This document shows, in pieces, positions 10,526 to 27,050 of a stretch of DNA of 64,000 nt (positions are counted from its first letter, which is position 1; each line of letters starts with the position of its first letter). The position numbers were made by a program, and so were the translations under genes. Origin of the DNA: Chlorokybus atmophyticus (Eukaryota > Streptophyta > Chlorokybophyceae > Chlorokybales > Chlorokybaceae); assembly GCA_009103225.1 (NCBI GenBank), contig RHPI01000026.1:305210-369209 (forward strand), read 5' to 3'. A model generated the notes under the pieces. That model searched no databases. It had not been told where the DNA came from and saw only the letters and a list, made by a program, of their open reading frames with translations.

Positions 10526-12481
10526 ATGATATGCATGGCCGCTCGTGCTGCTGCGGAGGAGCGCCGGCGACGGCAAGAGCAGGCTGCAGAAGACAGCAAG
10601 GCAAGTAGAGCGGGAAAGTGGCTTGTTTGCCGCTGGAACTTGCCACAATGCAGGGCAGTGTTTGTGAAGAGCTTTGTTTGCTGCACATCACGTCAACATG
10701 TGTGCAGCAAGTTCACCTGTCCAGCGGTGGCAGTCACTGAGACCAGTTGGCAGATTGTGTGTGTGCCATGCCAGGCACACAGAGCTGAGCCTGTCGAGAG
10801 GCCCTCAACGGCTTCAGCACGCACAGCGCCCACGGAGCAGTGGCAGCTGAGCAACTTTGAAGTTGGAAGGCCTTTGGGAAGAGGAAAGTTTGGCAATGTT
10901 TACTTGGCACGTGAGAAGCGGGTAAGCCAGCACTGCATCATAGTCCTTACTCAGCAGCTATGCAGTGTACGTTGTGTACACAAGGGCTGGCATCTACTTT
11001 GTGACCACGCTGATGTGATTTGGGTTTTATGATGCAGACGAAGTTTATCATAGCATTGAAAGTGTTGTTCAAATCGCAGCTCCAGCACTCACAAGTTGAG
11101 CACCAGCTGCGGCGTGAGATTGAGATCCAGAGCCACCTACGGTACATCACTTAGCAGCAACTCGGAAGCATAGCATGAAGCAACTCCAGGAGTTGTCCAT
11201 TCAGCACCACTCTTTGCCAACGCCTCACACAAGTTGCTTTCTTTTGCAGCCACCCCAACATTCTGCGCCTGTTCGGGTACTTTTATGACGAGGTGAGATC
11301 GCATGTTCGTCAACGTGTGACTCGCCTGCTGGATTCACATATATGCTGTGTTGTTCAGTCGCGCGTGTTTCTGATCCTGGAGTATGCGGCGCGTGGCGAG
11401 CTGTACAAAGAGCTGCAGCGCTGCAAGACATTCAGCGAGCGCCGCACTGCAACGGTGAGTGATGGTTGCCTTGTCTTGTATCTTACCTCCCTGACACCAA
11501 CTTTGCTGCAATTGCACTGAACACATATGTTGTTTGTGAGCAGTACATCGCTGCTTTGACCAAGGCCCTTGTCTACTGCCACTCCAAGCACGTCATCCAT
11601 AGAGACATTAAGCCAGAAAACATACTCATCGGTGCAAAGGTACGTTTCAACAAGGCATGCACTAGTGGAACAACACTGCAAGTGACATTGTTTTTAGCCA
11701 CCAATGTTTTAGAGAAGTGAGTGAGCGTGACAAGTCGCATGCAGGGTGAGCTCAAGATTGCAGACTTTGGCTGGGCGGTACACGCCTTGAACAGCCGCCG
11801 TCAAACACTGTGCGGCACACTTGACTACCTCCCACCTGAGATGGGTGAGCTTACATTTGCAACTGCCTGCATGCATTTCACCTTCACGCATGTCGCATCT
11901 ACCTCGCACATGCGCTGACTGTTAAACATTTGTTTGGCTGCAGTGGAGGGCAAAGAACATGACACTTGCGTGGATGTGTGGTCTCTAGGCGTCCTATGCT
12001 ATGAGTTCTTGTTTGGCGATCCGCCGTTTGAGGCCGCCGGTCACAGCGAGACATACAAACGGTAAGCATTCAACAACAAGCTTTTGGCATGACATGCTTT
12101 GCTCTAAGTTGTACAGTGGCTTGCCACTTACCAATGCATGCGCAGCATCACTCGAGTGGATTTGCGCTTTCCGGAGATGCCTGCAGTCAGCGCTGATGCG
12201 AAGAATCTCATTGTCAAGGTAATCTATGTGTTTATGTGTGTAAAGAATATGCACGTGATGTATGCAACATGCACAACATGTGTGCGCACATTGTGCTTTG
12301 AGACCATGTGTCCGCCAGTATAAGCAGTTGTACAAACTTTCTGTCAGCTTCTACATGACTCTTGTATGTTATGTGCCAGCTGCTAGCAAAGGACCCAAAG
12401 CAGCGGTTGCCTCTTGCGAAAGTGTTGCAGCACCCATGGATTGTCGCAAATGCGGATCCGTCAGGAACAACAAGAGAATGA
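10526..12481 (+). CDS. AUR: Aurora-type serine/threonine protein kinase
   Basis: A mitotic kinase acting on chromatin and spindle. Proposed exons: 10526-10600, 10775-10921, 11038-11141, 11250-11292, 11359-11454, 11544-11639, 11745-11844, 11944-12061, 12146-12218, 12380-12481 (stop TGA), giving 317 residues, normal for the family. Motifs: glycine loop GRGKFG (60-65), catalytic Lys82 in IALKV, helix-C Glu101, HRDIKPEN (174-181), DFGWAVHA (194-201) and the activation loop [16 protein letters not shown] with Thr208. DFGW and this T-loop are Aurora hallmarks. The first intron is GC-AG (AAG|GCAAGT) and 174 nt long without a stop; if retained it adds 58 Cys-rich residues. An alternative ATG is at 10535. 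The gene is convergent with RRP8. I cannot tell which plant Aurora subtype it is. Confidence 0.93.
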
Positions 12482-13023
12482 CAGTTAACTTCAGAAGCAC
12501 AGCCGCAGCGCATTGGGCAATCCAAGTTTTCTGTTGCTGCGGTCGCTCAGGCTGCACAGGAAGTAGCCTCGTTGTTGTTTTACGCTGCCTGTAAGTTCGA
12601 TCGTACGCGTACAGCATATCTTGTCCACTACTGTACATAAAACGAAGACAGTATTGTATTAGCAGGCAAGGCTATCACTTACACATGACAGGTTGCCCAC
12701 CTACAAGTGACATCAGTGACATCACAGCGCAACCATGCGGATGCATTTGATGCAACCTGCACAACGTATCCAATGGAACCATGTGCCCCAACTATCAACG
12801 CATGACGTCGTGCAAGATAACAACAGTGCGTATATTCAGCAAAGCATCGCACTCGCATTAAAAGGCTTTGAGAGTGTTGATGAAAACTTTGCTTACAGCA
12901 AGATTGCTGTTACCCAAAGCGCAGCACTCGCACACAACAAACCGAGGGTGTGTCCAGCAGTGAGGAGCAGACAACTGATCCATCAGCTAAGTTAACATGG
13001 ATGTGTCTCGCACTGGTCCTGTG

Positions 13024-15526
13024 TCACCTTCGCTTGTATATGCAGGGCTTCAATGCTGGCCAGACAGGACAGGCTGGGGCATGCGCCTGTTATGAACACA
13101 ACATCAAGAGACGGTTGCGCTATTTGCGCTAACATAGGCCACTCTCGCCTTACCTGCTTTTTCTTGCGCAGCACAAAGAGGATGAACATCTTGTTTGTTG
13201 CGTCCTGTATGAAGGTCAATACCCACACCCGGTAGCCAAACGACATAATGCACAGGCAGTCTGACATGGTGTAGCAGCTCAAGGCTCACCTCACTAATTA
13301 GTTCGAAGTTGAGAGCCCCCAAGGCTTTCAAAAACTGCTCTTTGCAGTTGTCGCCCTCAAATCTGCTTCGGACCTCTGCCACCAGCAGCCAACCTCTGCA
13401 GCAGTCAAGACCTCGCGTTGGGATGGACTGGATAGCTAGCAAGATGATATGACACAACACAACACCACAAGTTCAGCGCACTGCGAGATTGTTACCAACC
13501 TTGGCTTTAGCACGCGGTGAGCCTCCTGCAGGAAAGTGCCATAATCTGTGCCCATCAAGGATAGGCAGAACACAGCCACGTCTACCGCCGATGGCTGTAG
13601 GGGAGTCTGCATCACACATGTTGACTTCAGTCGCACACTGCTGTGGCTGAGCAGACAACCGACCCCAGACACACGACGCTTACGTCTGCAATGTTGCATG
13701 CGGTCACTGCAGGATTGTATGCAACCAGATCCATAGAATACACTTTGTTTGGAGCACTGGCAGCCAGCTTGGCCTCGCCTAGTAACAATGCGAGTGAGCA
13801 TAATACACCACGTTTGCACCACAAGCAAGTAGTTGCCCAGCAGTGATTCCCTGCACATACCACAGCCAAAGTCGCCAATAACCAGCGAAGCAGGCTTCTG
13901 CTTCACCCACTGAATAATGACGTCCAATGGGTTCACCGGCCAGGAGTTGACTTGTTGCTGATAACCGTCATGGTACTGACGGCCCAAAACTATGTTAACT
14001 CTTTTATTGAGACGAGCCAAGAGTGCTAGAGATATCCAGAGGCACACAAGCCACAGGTGAAGTGTACAAACAGCAAGGCACATGAAGCGACAATGTGACT
14101 TGCCTGAGCAAACTGCGAAGGATCCTCTTTAAACGCTTGTAGTGCATCCTCTCCACTGTAGAAAAGTAAACATATTGGTACTCAGTAACACCCAAGAGCA
14201 GCGCGTTCCAACATGCAGTTTACGAGGCAAGAATACCACATGTTGTCAACGCATGTAGTGTATCCTGCCCAACAGATGGACTACATGTGTTGTGCGCACG
14301 CGGTCGCACATGCGCGCGACACATGTAGTGTCTTGCTTTCACGCGCGCGCCAACATGCAGTTGCATTGTGCAATTGCTTCCCGGTGCCGATTGCCGCATG
14401 CACGGGTGAAAACTAATAGCGTGCCAAATAAAAGTTGTAAACACGCACCTGCGTGTGTACAACAACTCATTCAGCCACCGAAACTGCCCTCCACTGAGCT
14501 TTGCGCGCATCTATCCAGTGATAGAAGGTTAGACACGACAGCAATCAACGAGAAGCTGCCAAGCTGCTGGCCACGCGATGTGCACCTTGTCGAGAAGTGT
14601 TGTCTTCTGGCTTTTGCTTGACCCTTTTGCCTTGCTCGGCAGGGATGTTCCAGCAGGCAGCGGCTCATCCTCCGTCTCCGCCACTGCATGCGACCGCTGA
14701 AGGTTTTACCAATGTGAGCCGTTTGCTTGCATGCTGTAATGCTGTGGCGCTACTGCTTGGTTGCAAACACGTGAAGCAACGAAGCTTACCGTTGGCATCC
14801 GTCTGGGGTGCCACGACCGCTGTAGCTGTCCTCATGGCTGCGCGCTGGCGCTGCAATCTTCGCCGTTGGCTCTTGCGAACCCTTGCACCAAGCTGCTCCT
14901 CCACACTTCTTTCCTTGTCACTGGTGCTAACTTTTGCTTGCACCTGACGACACTTCCACTTCGGCACACAACTTGCCCAGCATTCAATTACAATGCAGCG
15001 AATTCCACGCATATGGAATGGAACATGTCATGCAATTACACGCATGCATGCCAGTCTGTGCGTGATGGCATGCATGCTCACAGAAAAGCACAATGCTGCA
15101 ATGGTGGCTCTGCATGCAGACGCGCACCGAAGGAGCAGGTTCATTTTTGTGAGCTGCATGCTTCACATCCTTCTTGCGCTGCTTCCCCTTTCCTTTGGCT
15201 GTGCTCTCATTGCTGGTGCCCATACCGTCCGCGGCAGGCGGAGCCTCGGTTTCTCTGCCCTTTTGCTTGCGCCTTTTGCTCTTGCCAGAGCTTGGGACGA
15301 CGTCGTCAAGCACGCCGTTGACCTCAACCTCAACCTCAACCTCAACTTCGCCCTTATCCTTGCCGTTGGCATTCTGCAGATTGTCAGTTTGCTTCCGCTT
15401 CCGCTTCTGCCTCGGCTTTGGTGACAGTAGCTCCTGCTGAAACGCACGCTGATCCATCGACGGCCAGACTCCCTCGCCACCCGCAGCTCCTCCCTCAAAA
15501 GGCGGCACTTCCAGCATCAGCGACAT
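13024..15526 (-). CDS. RRP8: Ribosomal RNA-processing protein 8 (nucleolar SAM-dependent methyltransferase)
   Basis: RRP8 proteins methylate adenine N1 in large-subunit rRNA. Exons on the minus strand: 15526-15128, 14696-14586, 14510-14449, 14155-14104, 13975-13861, 13778-13684, 13606-13500, 13395-13290, 13204-13154, 13086-13024 (stop), 386 residues. The N-terminal third is Lys/Glu-rich (nucleolar type) with an EVEVEVEVEV run. Then come LLDKMRAKLSGGQFRWLNELLY, YHDGYQQQVNSWPVNPLD, SAM-binding motif VIGDFGCG, VDVAVFCLSLMGTDY, HRVLKPRGWLLVAEV, RFEG...FLKALGALNFELIS and the terminal signature LKPCIYKRR. All exon phases join. The intron after 14104 has a GC donor (CAG|GCAAGT). The start at 15526 was chosen as the first ATG before conserved-looking sequence; 15547 is not an ATG. 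The gene is divergent with zeaxanthin epoxidase. Confidence 0.93.
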
Positions 15527-16284
15527 GCTGCCCGACCACACCACCACCAGCGCCGCCGCCGCCTCCGCCGCCGCTTGAATTAGGGTCTAATCGCCACCGA
15601 ACCAGTTTGCAGTATCGCGCTTCAATCTGGAACCTTGATCCAGATCACTGAAAAAGGATCTCACGCCTGTTCGGTTTATCGCGTTGAGGGTATCGCATCG
15701 CCGAAGATATTTCTGGCCGGTCGCAAGCAGGAACGAGTGACACTCGGGATATTAGCGCGCTATGCAGATCACATGCGCCTTGGATGTATAAGTTGTGCTG
15801 CAGATATCACGACCACAAAATATCTCACCGGCTCAGAGTACAAGATGTACGCAAACTCATACGCCATATCGCAAGCAGCCACCTTAGTTAGGTTACCACT
15901 TAGCTAGTTTTTGTCGCTTGACTGCGGTGTTGACTGTGCCGCATCGGCCAAAAAGTCCGAACTTATTGCTATGATGCCTATCCGAGTCATAATCATAGAT
16001 CGCTTTCATGATTGTAGCCAAATTGCAGGGCGTTCTACAGCGGCGGTGCGTTCAAAACTATGGTTGCGATCATGCAGGGAGACTGAAAGACTTGTTTGGC
16101 TGCTCAGCCACAAGCTGTTGAGCTGCTTGCCAACAAGCTTGCAGATGAGCTAGTGCATGCTAGTGGCATTGAGCCTGGCGGCGTCGACGGCGGTGGAGGT
16201 GGCGCGGTTGTCAGGCTGAGCAGTCAAGTCGTGGTGGGCGCTACAGTGTAGCTTGTGGAGTGTGGAAACTTGCAGCTTGCAGAC
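15527..16284. promoter_or_regulatory. Shared upstream region of RRP8 (-) and ZEP (+)
   Basis: The 758 bp between the two start codons hold (GCC)n next to RRP8 and no convincing exon. Both genes must be driven from here. Confidence 0.4.
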
Positions 16285-19200
16285 ATGGCGGTGGCGCCGT
16301 CTTTGGCATGGGCTCCGTCCGTGTTGAGGGCCTCGGCAGCGGCGTCGGCGTCTACGTCGTTTGCGACGCCCTCGTCTGCATCGTCCAGGAGAAGGGCTGC
16401 TTCGTCACAGCTTCCGTCATCATCCAAGTGGACGAGTGGTGAAGCTGGAGCTCACTCGCTGGCGGAATGCATGAGCACTGGGCGCAAGCGCAGCCCGCAT
16501 GTTCAGGGCATCACATGCTTGTCCACGCTTGAAGCGCCGTCGGCGCCCACTTCTATCAAGGACGAGGCTGTCGTCTCGAAGGATTCCAACCGTCCTCTGA
16601 GAGTGCTCGTCGCTGGTGGTGGCATTGGCGGGCTCGTGTTTGCACTTGCTGCCAAGCGCAGGTGAGCACCAAGGCCATCCAGCTTGCACTGTAGTATCTG
16701 TTATGGCGTTCCCACGCTTTGTATGCATGGGGAGGTCAACAGCTGTCAACTGCCTATCTGTCACTGCTAGTCCGTTCAGCACCCTGATGGCTTACACAGA
16801 GCTCACAGAGAGCTTGTTTAGGCAGAGTCTAATTGACAGGCGTTAGTAAGCGTGCATGGCTCATTCAAAGTGTTTTGTCTCGCAGGGGTTTCGACGTGCG
16901 GGTGTATGAAAGAGAGAGCGAAATTGTGCGCGGGGAGGGCAACAAGTACCGAGGACCCATCCAAGTACAGTCTAACGCGCTTGCTGCACTTGAAGCCATT
17001 GACCAGGACGTTGCGGAGCGAATCAAAGCCGCAGGCACCGTCACGGGAGACAGAATCAATGGTCTTGTGGACGGCCTTACCGGCAAGTGGTACTGCAAGT
17101 TTGACACATGGCATCCTGCTGTGGACAGCGGGCTGCCAGTCACACGCGTGATTTCCCGCTTCACTCTTTTGGAGATCCTCACCGAGGCTGTTGGACCCGA
17201 CTGCATTGAAGTCGGAAGGGCTGTGGTTGGGTTCAAGGAGGATGCAAGTGGCAAGCAGGTGCGTGATGACGCCTAACAGTCGACCATCACTTCTCCAACA
17301 CTTTCAGAGTTGTGAATCGCACATACTCTTGGTCTTGTTTGCAGGTCACTGCTATTTTTAACGATGGGTCGGAGGAGACAGGTGATCTTCTCGTTGGAGC
17401 AGACGGCATCTGGTCCAAGGTACAGGTGGCCTGCAAAGGCTATGCATGTTTGCGAGTCGCCTAGGTATCAGCCCAGTACAAACAGCTCTGCGCAGGTGCG
17501 CAGACAGCTGTTTGGGCACAGTGAGCCGGTCTACTCAGACTACACCTGCTACACTGGAATTGCTGACTTCCGCCCACCTGACCTTGATGCAGTCGGGTGA
17601 GCAGTCAGTGGTGTCGATTATGTAATGGTTGCGTAACACAGAAGGATGACTGACACTGCGTAGGCTACTCAATTGCCATGCTGCAGTGCCACTCTGATGG
17701 TAGACATGACTGGCGTGTTGTTTCTCTCTGTTTCTCTCTGAGCATGAGGTGCTTAACCTTTCAGTAGACCGTTATCAATACTCGGTTGCAACACAGGTAT
17801 CGTGTGTTTCTTGGCAACAAGAAGTACTTCGTGAGCAGCGATGTGGGCCACGGCAAGATGCAGTGGTACGCATTCAGCTGCGAGCCAGCTGGAGGCAAGG
17901 ACGAGCCTGACCGCAAGAAGCAGAGAATCCTGGAAATCTTTGATGGATGGTGAGTTGCATCCACCAGTGGTGGAGGCCTTCCTGTTGTCTGCATTGGTTG
18001 CTCACTTGCGATATGCATACATAAAACCGGTCGAGAGAATCTGCGCGTTTACATCACATACATCTTTCAGGTGTGCGGGTGTCACAGACCTGGTCGAAGC
18101 CACACCGGAACCAGAGATCATCCGCCGCGACATATATGACAGAGCACCCATCTTCAGCTGGTCCAAGGGACGAGTGGCTCTTCTGGGTGACTCCGCTCAT
18201 GCAATGCAGCCCAACATGGGACAGGGCGGTTGCATGGCTATTGAAGACAGCTACCAGCTGGCTTTGGACCTGTGTGAGGAGTTGGAGAAGGCCAGCGAGA
18301 AGGGTGAGTCTCTTGAAGTCAACAAGTGCGCATATCAGCCGGTACAACCAATGAGTGGTGCGCATGCTTACATGGCGCCTCGCAGGGTTAGGTGTTGACG
18401 GAATGAACATGGCATCGGTGCTGAAGCACTACGAGCGGGAGCGCATCCCGCGCGCTGGGGCCATCCACGGCATGGCGCGCATGGCTGCCATTATGGCGTC
18501 CACATACAAGGCATACCTCGGTGAAGGGCTAGGTCCCCTGAAGTTCATCCAGCAGCTGAAGATCCCGCATCCGGGCTCCTTCGGCGGTAAGGTCGCCATG
18601 GGCCTCTTCATGCAGCCCATGCTAAAGTGGGTTCTTGGCGGCAACAACTCCCACTTGCTGAGGGACAGAGCTCCACGGTGTAGCATTACAGAGCTGGTAA
18701 GTCCTTGTGAGTGATTTGCTGATGTAAAACTAGCCATAGTGGCTTACCACCTGCATGATGTGCAGTCAGCAAACAAGTTTGACGAGTTCTACAAGGACGA
18801 TGATGCGCTCGAGAAGAGTGTCCAGGCAGACTGGATTCTAACCCCGATCGTGGGCGGCTTCGACTCTGTGACGGGGCTCCCGAGCCCGCACTGCATGAAC
18901 GTGGTCTCCAGCAGGCCCTTCTTTACTCTGCCCAGGTCTGGCCAGAAGCTTGTCATTGGCAGCAGCCTGTGCGACAGCTCCAAGGATGTGGGTGCTGTCC
19001 TGGACCATGACGCTGTCTGCCCGCAACACGCGTGCATCGAGTGCTTTGACGACGCCTTCTTTGTCACTGATTTGGGCAGCAAGAAGGGCACCAAGCTAAA
19101 CAGGTAATAGCAGTATCAATGTGCTACCACTTGCATTCGGGCTGCAACATCATGCAATACACCTGCATGCATCGAGCAAGTACCAAGATTACATCAGTGG

Positions 19201-19432
19201 CATGCACTGCCTTCTGGCTTTGTTAATCTGTCATATTGACATTTGTTCATCCGTCTCGTCATAACTTACTGTTCAATGCAGGAAAAAATTGGCGCCTTTC
19301 GTGGCCATGCGCATCCATCCTGGCGATGTGCTAGAGTTTGGTGCGGTTGAGAACGCCAGCTACCGCATCAAGTTTGCCACGGAGCCGGTGATGCAGGATG
19401 CGCAACAGCCAGCATTGACATCAGCAGCTTGA
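16285..19432 (+). CDS. ZEP: Zeaxanthin epoxidase, chloroplast, with FHA domain
   Basis: It converts zeaxanthin via antheraxanthin to violaxanthin in the xanthophyll cycle, using FAD, O2 and reduced ferredoxin at the thylakoid. Exons: 16285-16661, 16886-17258, 17345-17419, 17496-17596, 17797-17949, 18071-18303, 18386-18696, 18766-19103, 19282-19432, 703 residues with stop TGA. Order: Ala/Ser-rich chloroplast transit peptide (about 1-90), dinucleotide fold VLVAGGGIGGLVFALA, YERE, LVGADGIWSKVR, FAD motif LLGDSAHAMQPNMGQGG, then a C-terminal FHA domain (LVIGSSLCDS, FVTDLGSKKGTKLN, RIHPGDVLEFG). The FHA domain separates ZEP from bacterial FAD monooxygenases. Length and domains match plant ZEP. All introns are GT-AG. 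Confidence 0.96.
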
Positions 19433-21719
19433 AGATCCAGTGTCTGTCAGTATTGTGATTTTTGGCTCAGCAATTATATACTTGCCTGGCTGCAAGTTTG
19501 CCAGACAGTTGCCTGTACATTTGTATTCTAGCAACAGACTGGGTTGCTAGTGGAAGAAACCAGTAGACATGAATAACTACAAGAGACACAGCACCCTTCG
19601 TTTAGTGTTAAGTAGCCATTGATACTTGGTTTATTGTATGCATTAATGCAGCAGGTGTTATTTGTCCACGTTCGTCCATATCAGGTGTTGCTGCTAGCAT
19701 GCAGATGGCACCCACAGGTGTGTCCTGACCTTACACTGTGCAGTACTGACGTTGGCACTGCGCAGTGCGAGTGTTAGGGTACAGGCAGAGGAGGCAGTGT
19801 GGACACAGCAGCCGAGGAGGTGGTGGAGGGGAAGACGGAGAGCAGGAGAGAGGAAGTTGCTGTTTGACGCTTGCGCCATTGCCAGCAAGCACCAACAACA
19901 GCCCGTGTGGGCAGATAATGATCACCAATTGCTTGCATGAGCGTGTACACGACTGACAAGGGTGGTTAGTAGGTAGGTAATAGGTGAAACCATGCAATTA
20001 AGTGATAACTAGCTTGGTGGTTGTATGGTTGGTGCGTGTGTATGGTGTGTTGCTGTTTCGTTGCATGTGAAACACGGCATGTGTGGTTATGCATGCTCAA
20101 ACCTTCCATTTCTTCTTTACACATACAGCGTCTTTCGCGCAGGTGATACTAAGTGTAATTGCATGTGTGCATGATTAACATGGGTGGGGTGGTAAAAATA
20201 GTTTGAAATAGGTAGATTAGGTAAGCGAGTGTAGTATCCGGTAGTAATGTATGTTTTATGATGCGTGCATGTATGCGAGCGTAGTGGATGCATGAGCATA
20301 GCAAGCATTTGCAATGCATGCTACGCATGTATGGCATTGGTTCAATACCACTACGTTTTTATACACGTACAATATCACATCTACAAGTATGGTGTGTATG
20401 TGAGATTGCAAGCTACGGGCAACATGTAACGGTCTGTGTGTGAGATCACGTGCAACATGTAATGTATAATTGAAATGAAAGTAGTGCTGGTCTTGGGTCA
20501 ATAATGAGACTCGCAGCATAATTGTTGCAAATGTAATATTGTCCATACCTTAAGATGCATCTTAATCAATAATAGGCAGAAGCTTTTTCGGTTAGCTATC
20601 ATATAACTGCATACATTTCATTGAATTGAAGAAGATGCAAACCTGAGCAGCGTGCGTGCTTCAATTGGAATCCATCGGTTGGGGATTATGCTTTATTATA
20701 TTCTGTTACATTTTATACAATGGAACATGATAGCAATGCCAATGCAAACAACATCAGACTTCAAATTTTATTATCTAAAGATGTATCAGTGCTTGATTAT
20801 ATTCAGCATCATAACGTGACAAGAATAAGTAGCATGTTATTAAAATTGAGTAATTGCATGATAACTGTTGCTTGATAATATTTCATGCTTTGTCAAAGCC
20901 ATGACATTGCTTGCAGAATCATACGCATATTTGCGATTTATGGTTGTTCAAGCCCTCATAAAAATGTCGCAACAGATTCTCACCGGTATCACAATGTTAT
21001 TGCAACCGACCATGCTCTTTGACGTGTACCGGTTTCATTGAATCGCATATATCATGCGCATTTCGGTACGTTCCGAAGTCCATGTATTGGGGCTTGTACT
21101 TGGTCATTCATGATATCGCACTTCAGCTGATACATTGCAACATGCCAGCAATGCTAATGCAACCAACCAAACCTGTAAAGGTTATAAATTCAATATGTAT
21201 CAATGCTTGATTGTATTCATGGCAATAAGTCGAGACGTTACGACATGCAATGAGATTGAAGCATCATATTGATCGCTTGACAATGTTTGCATCAAAATGT
21301 TGGCCCAAGGCATGAGCGCTACCATTGGTGAGGTGCATACAGAGGTACAGCCAAGCGTGGCAACATCGCGGCCATACCTTGGTCGACCTGCTCACAACAC
21401 ATCGATGTAGGCCACGTCGATGTCGGTGCAGACAAGCGTGGCATCATCCTCGCCATTCGCCATTGCTCCAACTCAGTGTGTTGCCGACGTCGACGGCACA
21501 TCGAGGTCACGTGGTGCCGGGCTGCAGACGACGAAAATAGACACACGCATGTCACTTTGTGATGCGGCCCTCTGCAGTGTCTTTCACAACGAATCCCAAC
21601 CCTAACGCCTGCTTGCTTGCTAACTCACGGTTGCTGGCCATTTACTGGCAGTTGTGCGTGGTGGTGGCGGCGGCGGCGGCGGCGACGTGGCTGACCCCAG
21701 TCCTTGGGAGGGGACAGCC
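19433..21719. other. AT-richer gene-free stretch with diverged direct repeats
   Basis: No frame here has a family motif or splice-compatible neighbours. A segment at about 20690-20895 is repeated in diverged form at about 21085-21300: shared blocks include the order tattggggct-like, (c/g)caatgc(c/t)aatgcaa, gatgtatcagtgcttgatt(a/g)tattca, gcttga(t/c)aat. Spacing is about 400 bp. Composition is clearly more AT-rich than the flanking genes. Confidence 0.55.
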
Positions 21720-25269
<3,550 letters not shown>

Positions 25270-27050
25270 CGGATGCTGACATGTTGAGTTGTTGTTGGGT
25301 TGAGTTGTTGGTGGGGTTTGGGAAGGATTGGAAAAGTGTCATGTGGCTTTGTTGTTCGGTCAGGTGTGTGCTTGGGAAGGGGGGGGGGAGGGGGGGGCAA
25401 TATGGGTGGCATAGTCATCAATGCCAGAATGTGCTGTCTAGAACGTCAGGAACGTATTCTGGACAATGCGATGTACGTGTAGCAGCAGCGCTCACGCGCT
25501 GCATACACACCGCACAGCACACACGCAGCAGCGCACAGACAGCGGCACAATGTTGACACATCACTACACCATGCACGTCATCATCAGCATGAGTGCAAAC
25601 AGCACGGCACGCGCATCAGAACTGAACACGCATGACACAGCACACACAGAAGCACGGCACGCGCGCACGCACGTACGCACGCGCACACACTTCCAATACC
25701 GAGACGGAATAGGTGTAGTTAGTGTAGCAACAACACCACGACATTCATGTTTGCCACAAACAGCTATCAGAAAAGAAATAAAGAAGAAACGCAAACCATT
25801 GCATCAACTGCCCAGTCCTACATCGGGGTAGGGAGACTAAAGATAACCTGTAGTCAGTGATTGTCTTGTGCACAGGCTTACCTAAACAACACTGCGTGCG
25901 TGCGCGCACGCGCACATAAGATGTCGGGTGGGTGAGTGCAAAGGAGGAGGAGGGGTATGGAAAATGTGTTTGTTGTCCGGTGCATGAGTGCCGACATGGA
26001 TCAATCAAACCGAGATGCGCCACCAACAAGTGCGCCTGTGAACACCCTTACGCACGTGCAACCACCCACGACACAGGCAGCTGGTGGCGTGGGCGTGTGG
26101 GCGCGTGTGTGCGTGTGCGAGAACACTAGGGCAGCTATTCTGCCCCGAGAGCGCCACACATGCCCAAACACATACAGACGGACTTTCCCTGTTGGCTCCC
26201 TCCTTATACGAATACGTACCCCGTCGCCGCCATGGCTGCTGCTACTGTTACTATGCACATGGTAGTACAGCTGATGCCCCCCCTTAGCCATAGCCCTTGT
26301 GTTGTACACAGCTAGCTAGCTATAGGTGATGGTGTTGTTGAAGTCTTCGTGGAGGAGGACGCTCCTCACAACCCCTGCCCGCTCTCAGATTTGAGATGAA
26401 TAAGTACACTGTGCATGCTTCACATGCTCGCAGAGTGTTGCTTTAGGCACAGCTGATGCAGTTGTGGGACAGCATACGTCTGCACCCTTCGCCCTCCGCT
26501 CCCCTACTACTACTACTGCCTCCTTGCTTGCCTGCCTGCTTGCTTGCTGATGCGGGAGCCAGGACTTGGGTCTAACCTCCCGGCCATGTGTGCTGAGTTG
26601 ATTGCATCAGAGCCACTGGAAAGGCCTACACATCCGTATTCGGTACACAACATACTGTGTCCGGCTGCGACAGCTCAACACGACATTGTGACACAAAGTG
26701 CACTGATATCCTGCCAAGCCATCGACTGGAAGTTTTGGTTCTTTGCCTTCCAACCTTTGGTGGATTCAGTCGCCACCAAAGCAGACAGACAGGCCAGTCT
26801 GCCTGCCTCTACACTGCCAACACAATCACTGTTGCTGCTGGGGGAATCAAATACTACCTACAGTACACGTCATTGCAGTGTCGCAATCGCTGCGAGCCAC
26901 TCGTGCCAATGCAGCACCATGCTGACTATCTAAGACAGCGGTCCATCTCGCCATCAATCTCACTCTCTCACTAACCCTTGCTATACCAACCAACACAACA
27001 ATAGCAGCTGTCGAATGTTCTACTTGCATCTTTATTGTTCTCATTCTCGA
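25270..27050. other. Convergent intergenic region, bestrophin / HAP2
   Basis: It holds the 3' regions of two convergent genes. A run of G (25378-25397, split by one A) could form a G-quadruplex, and AATAAA occurs near 25778. CA/CG-rich stretches lie at 25495-25690 and 25890-26130. I see no supported gene. Confidence 0.45.
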
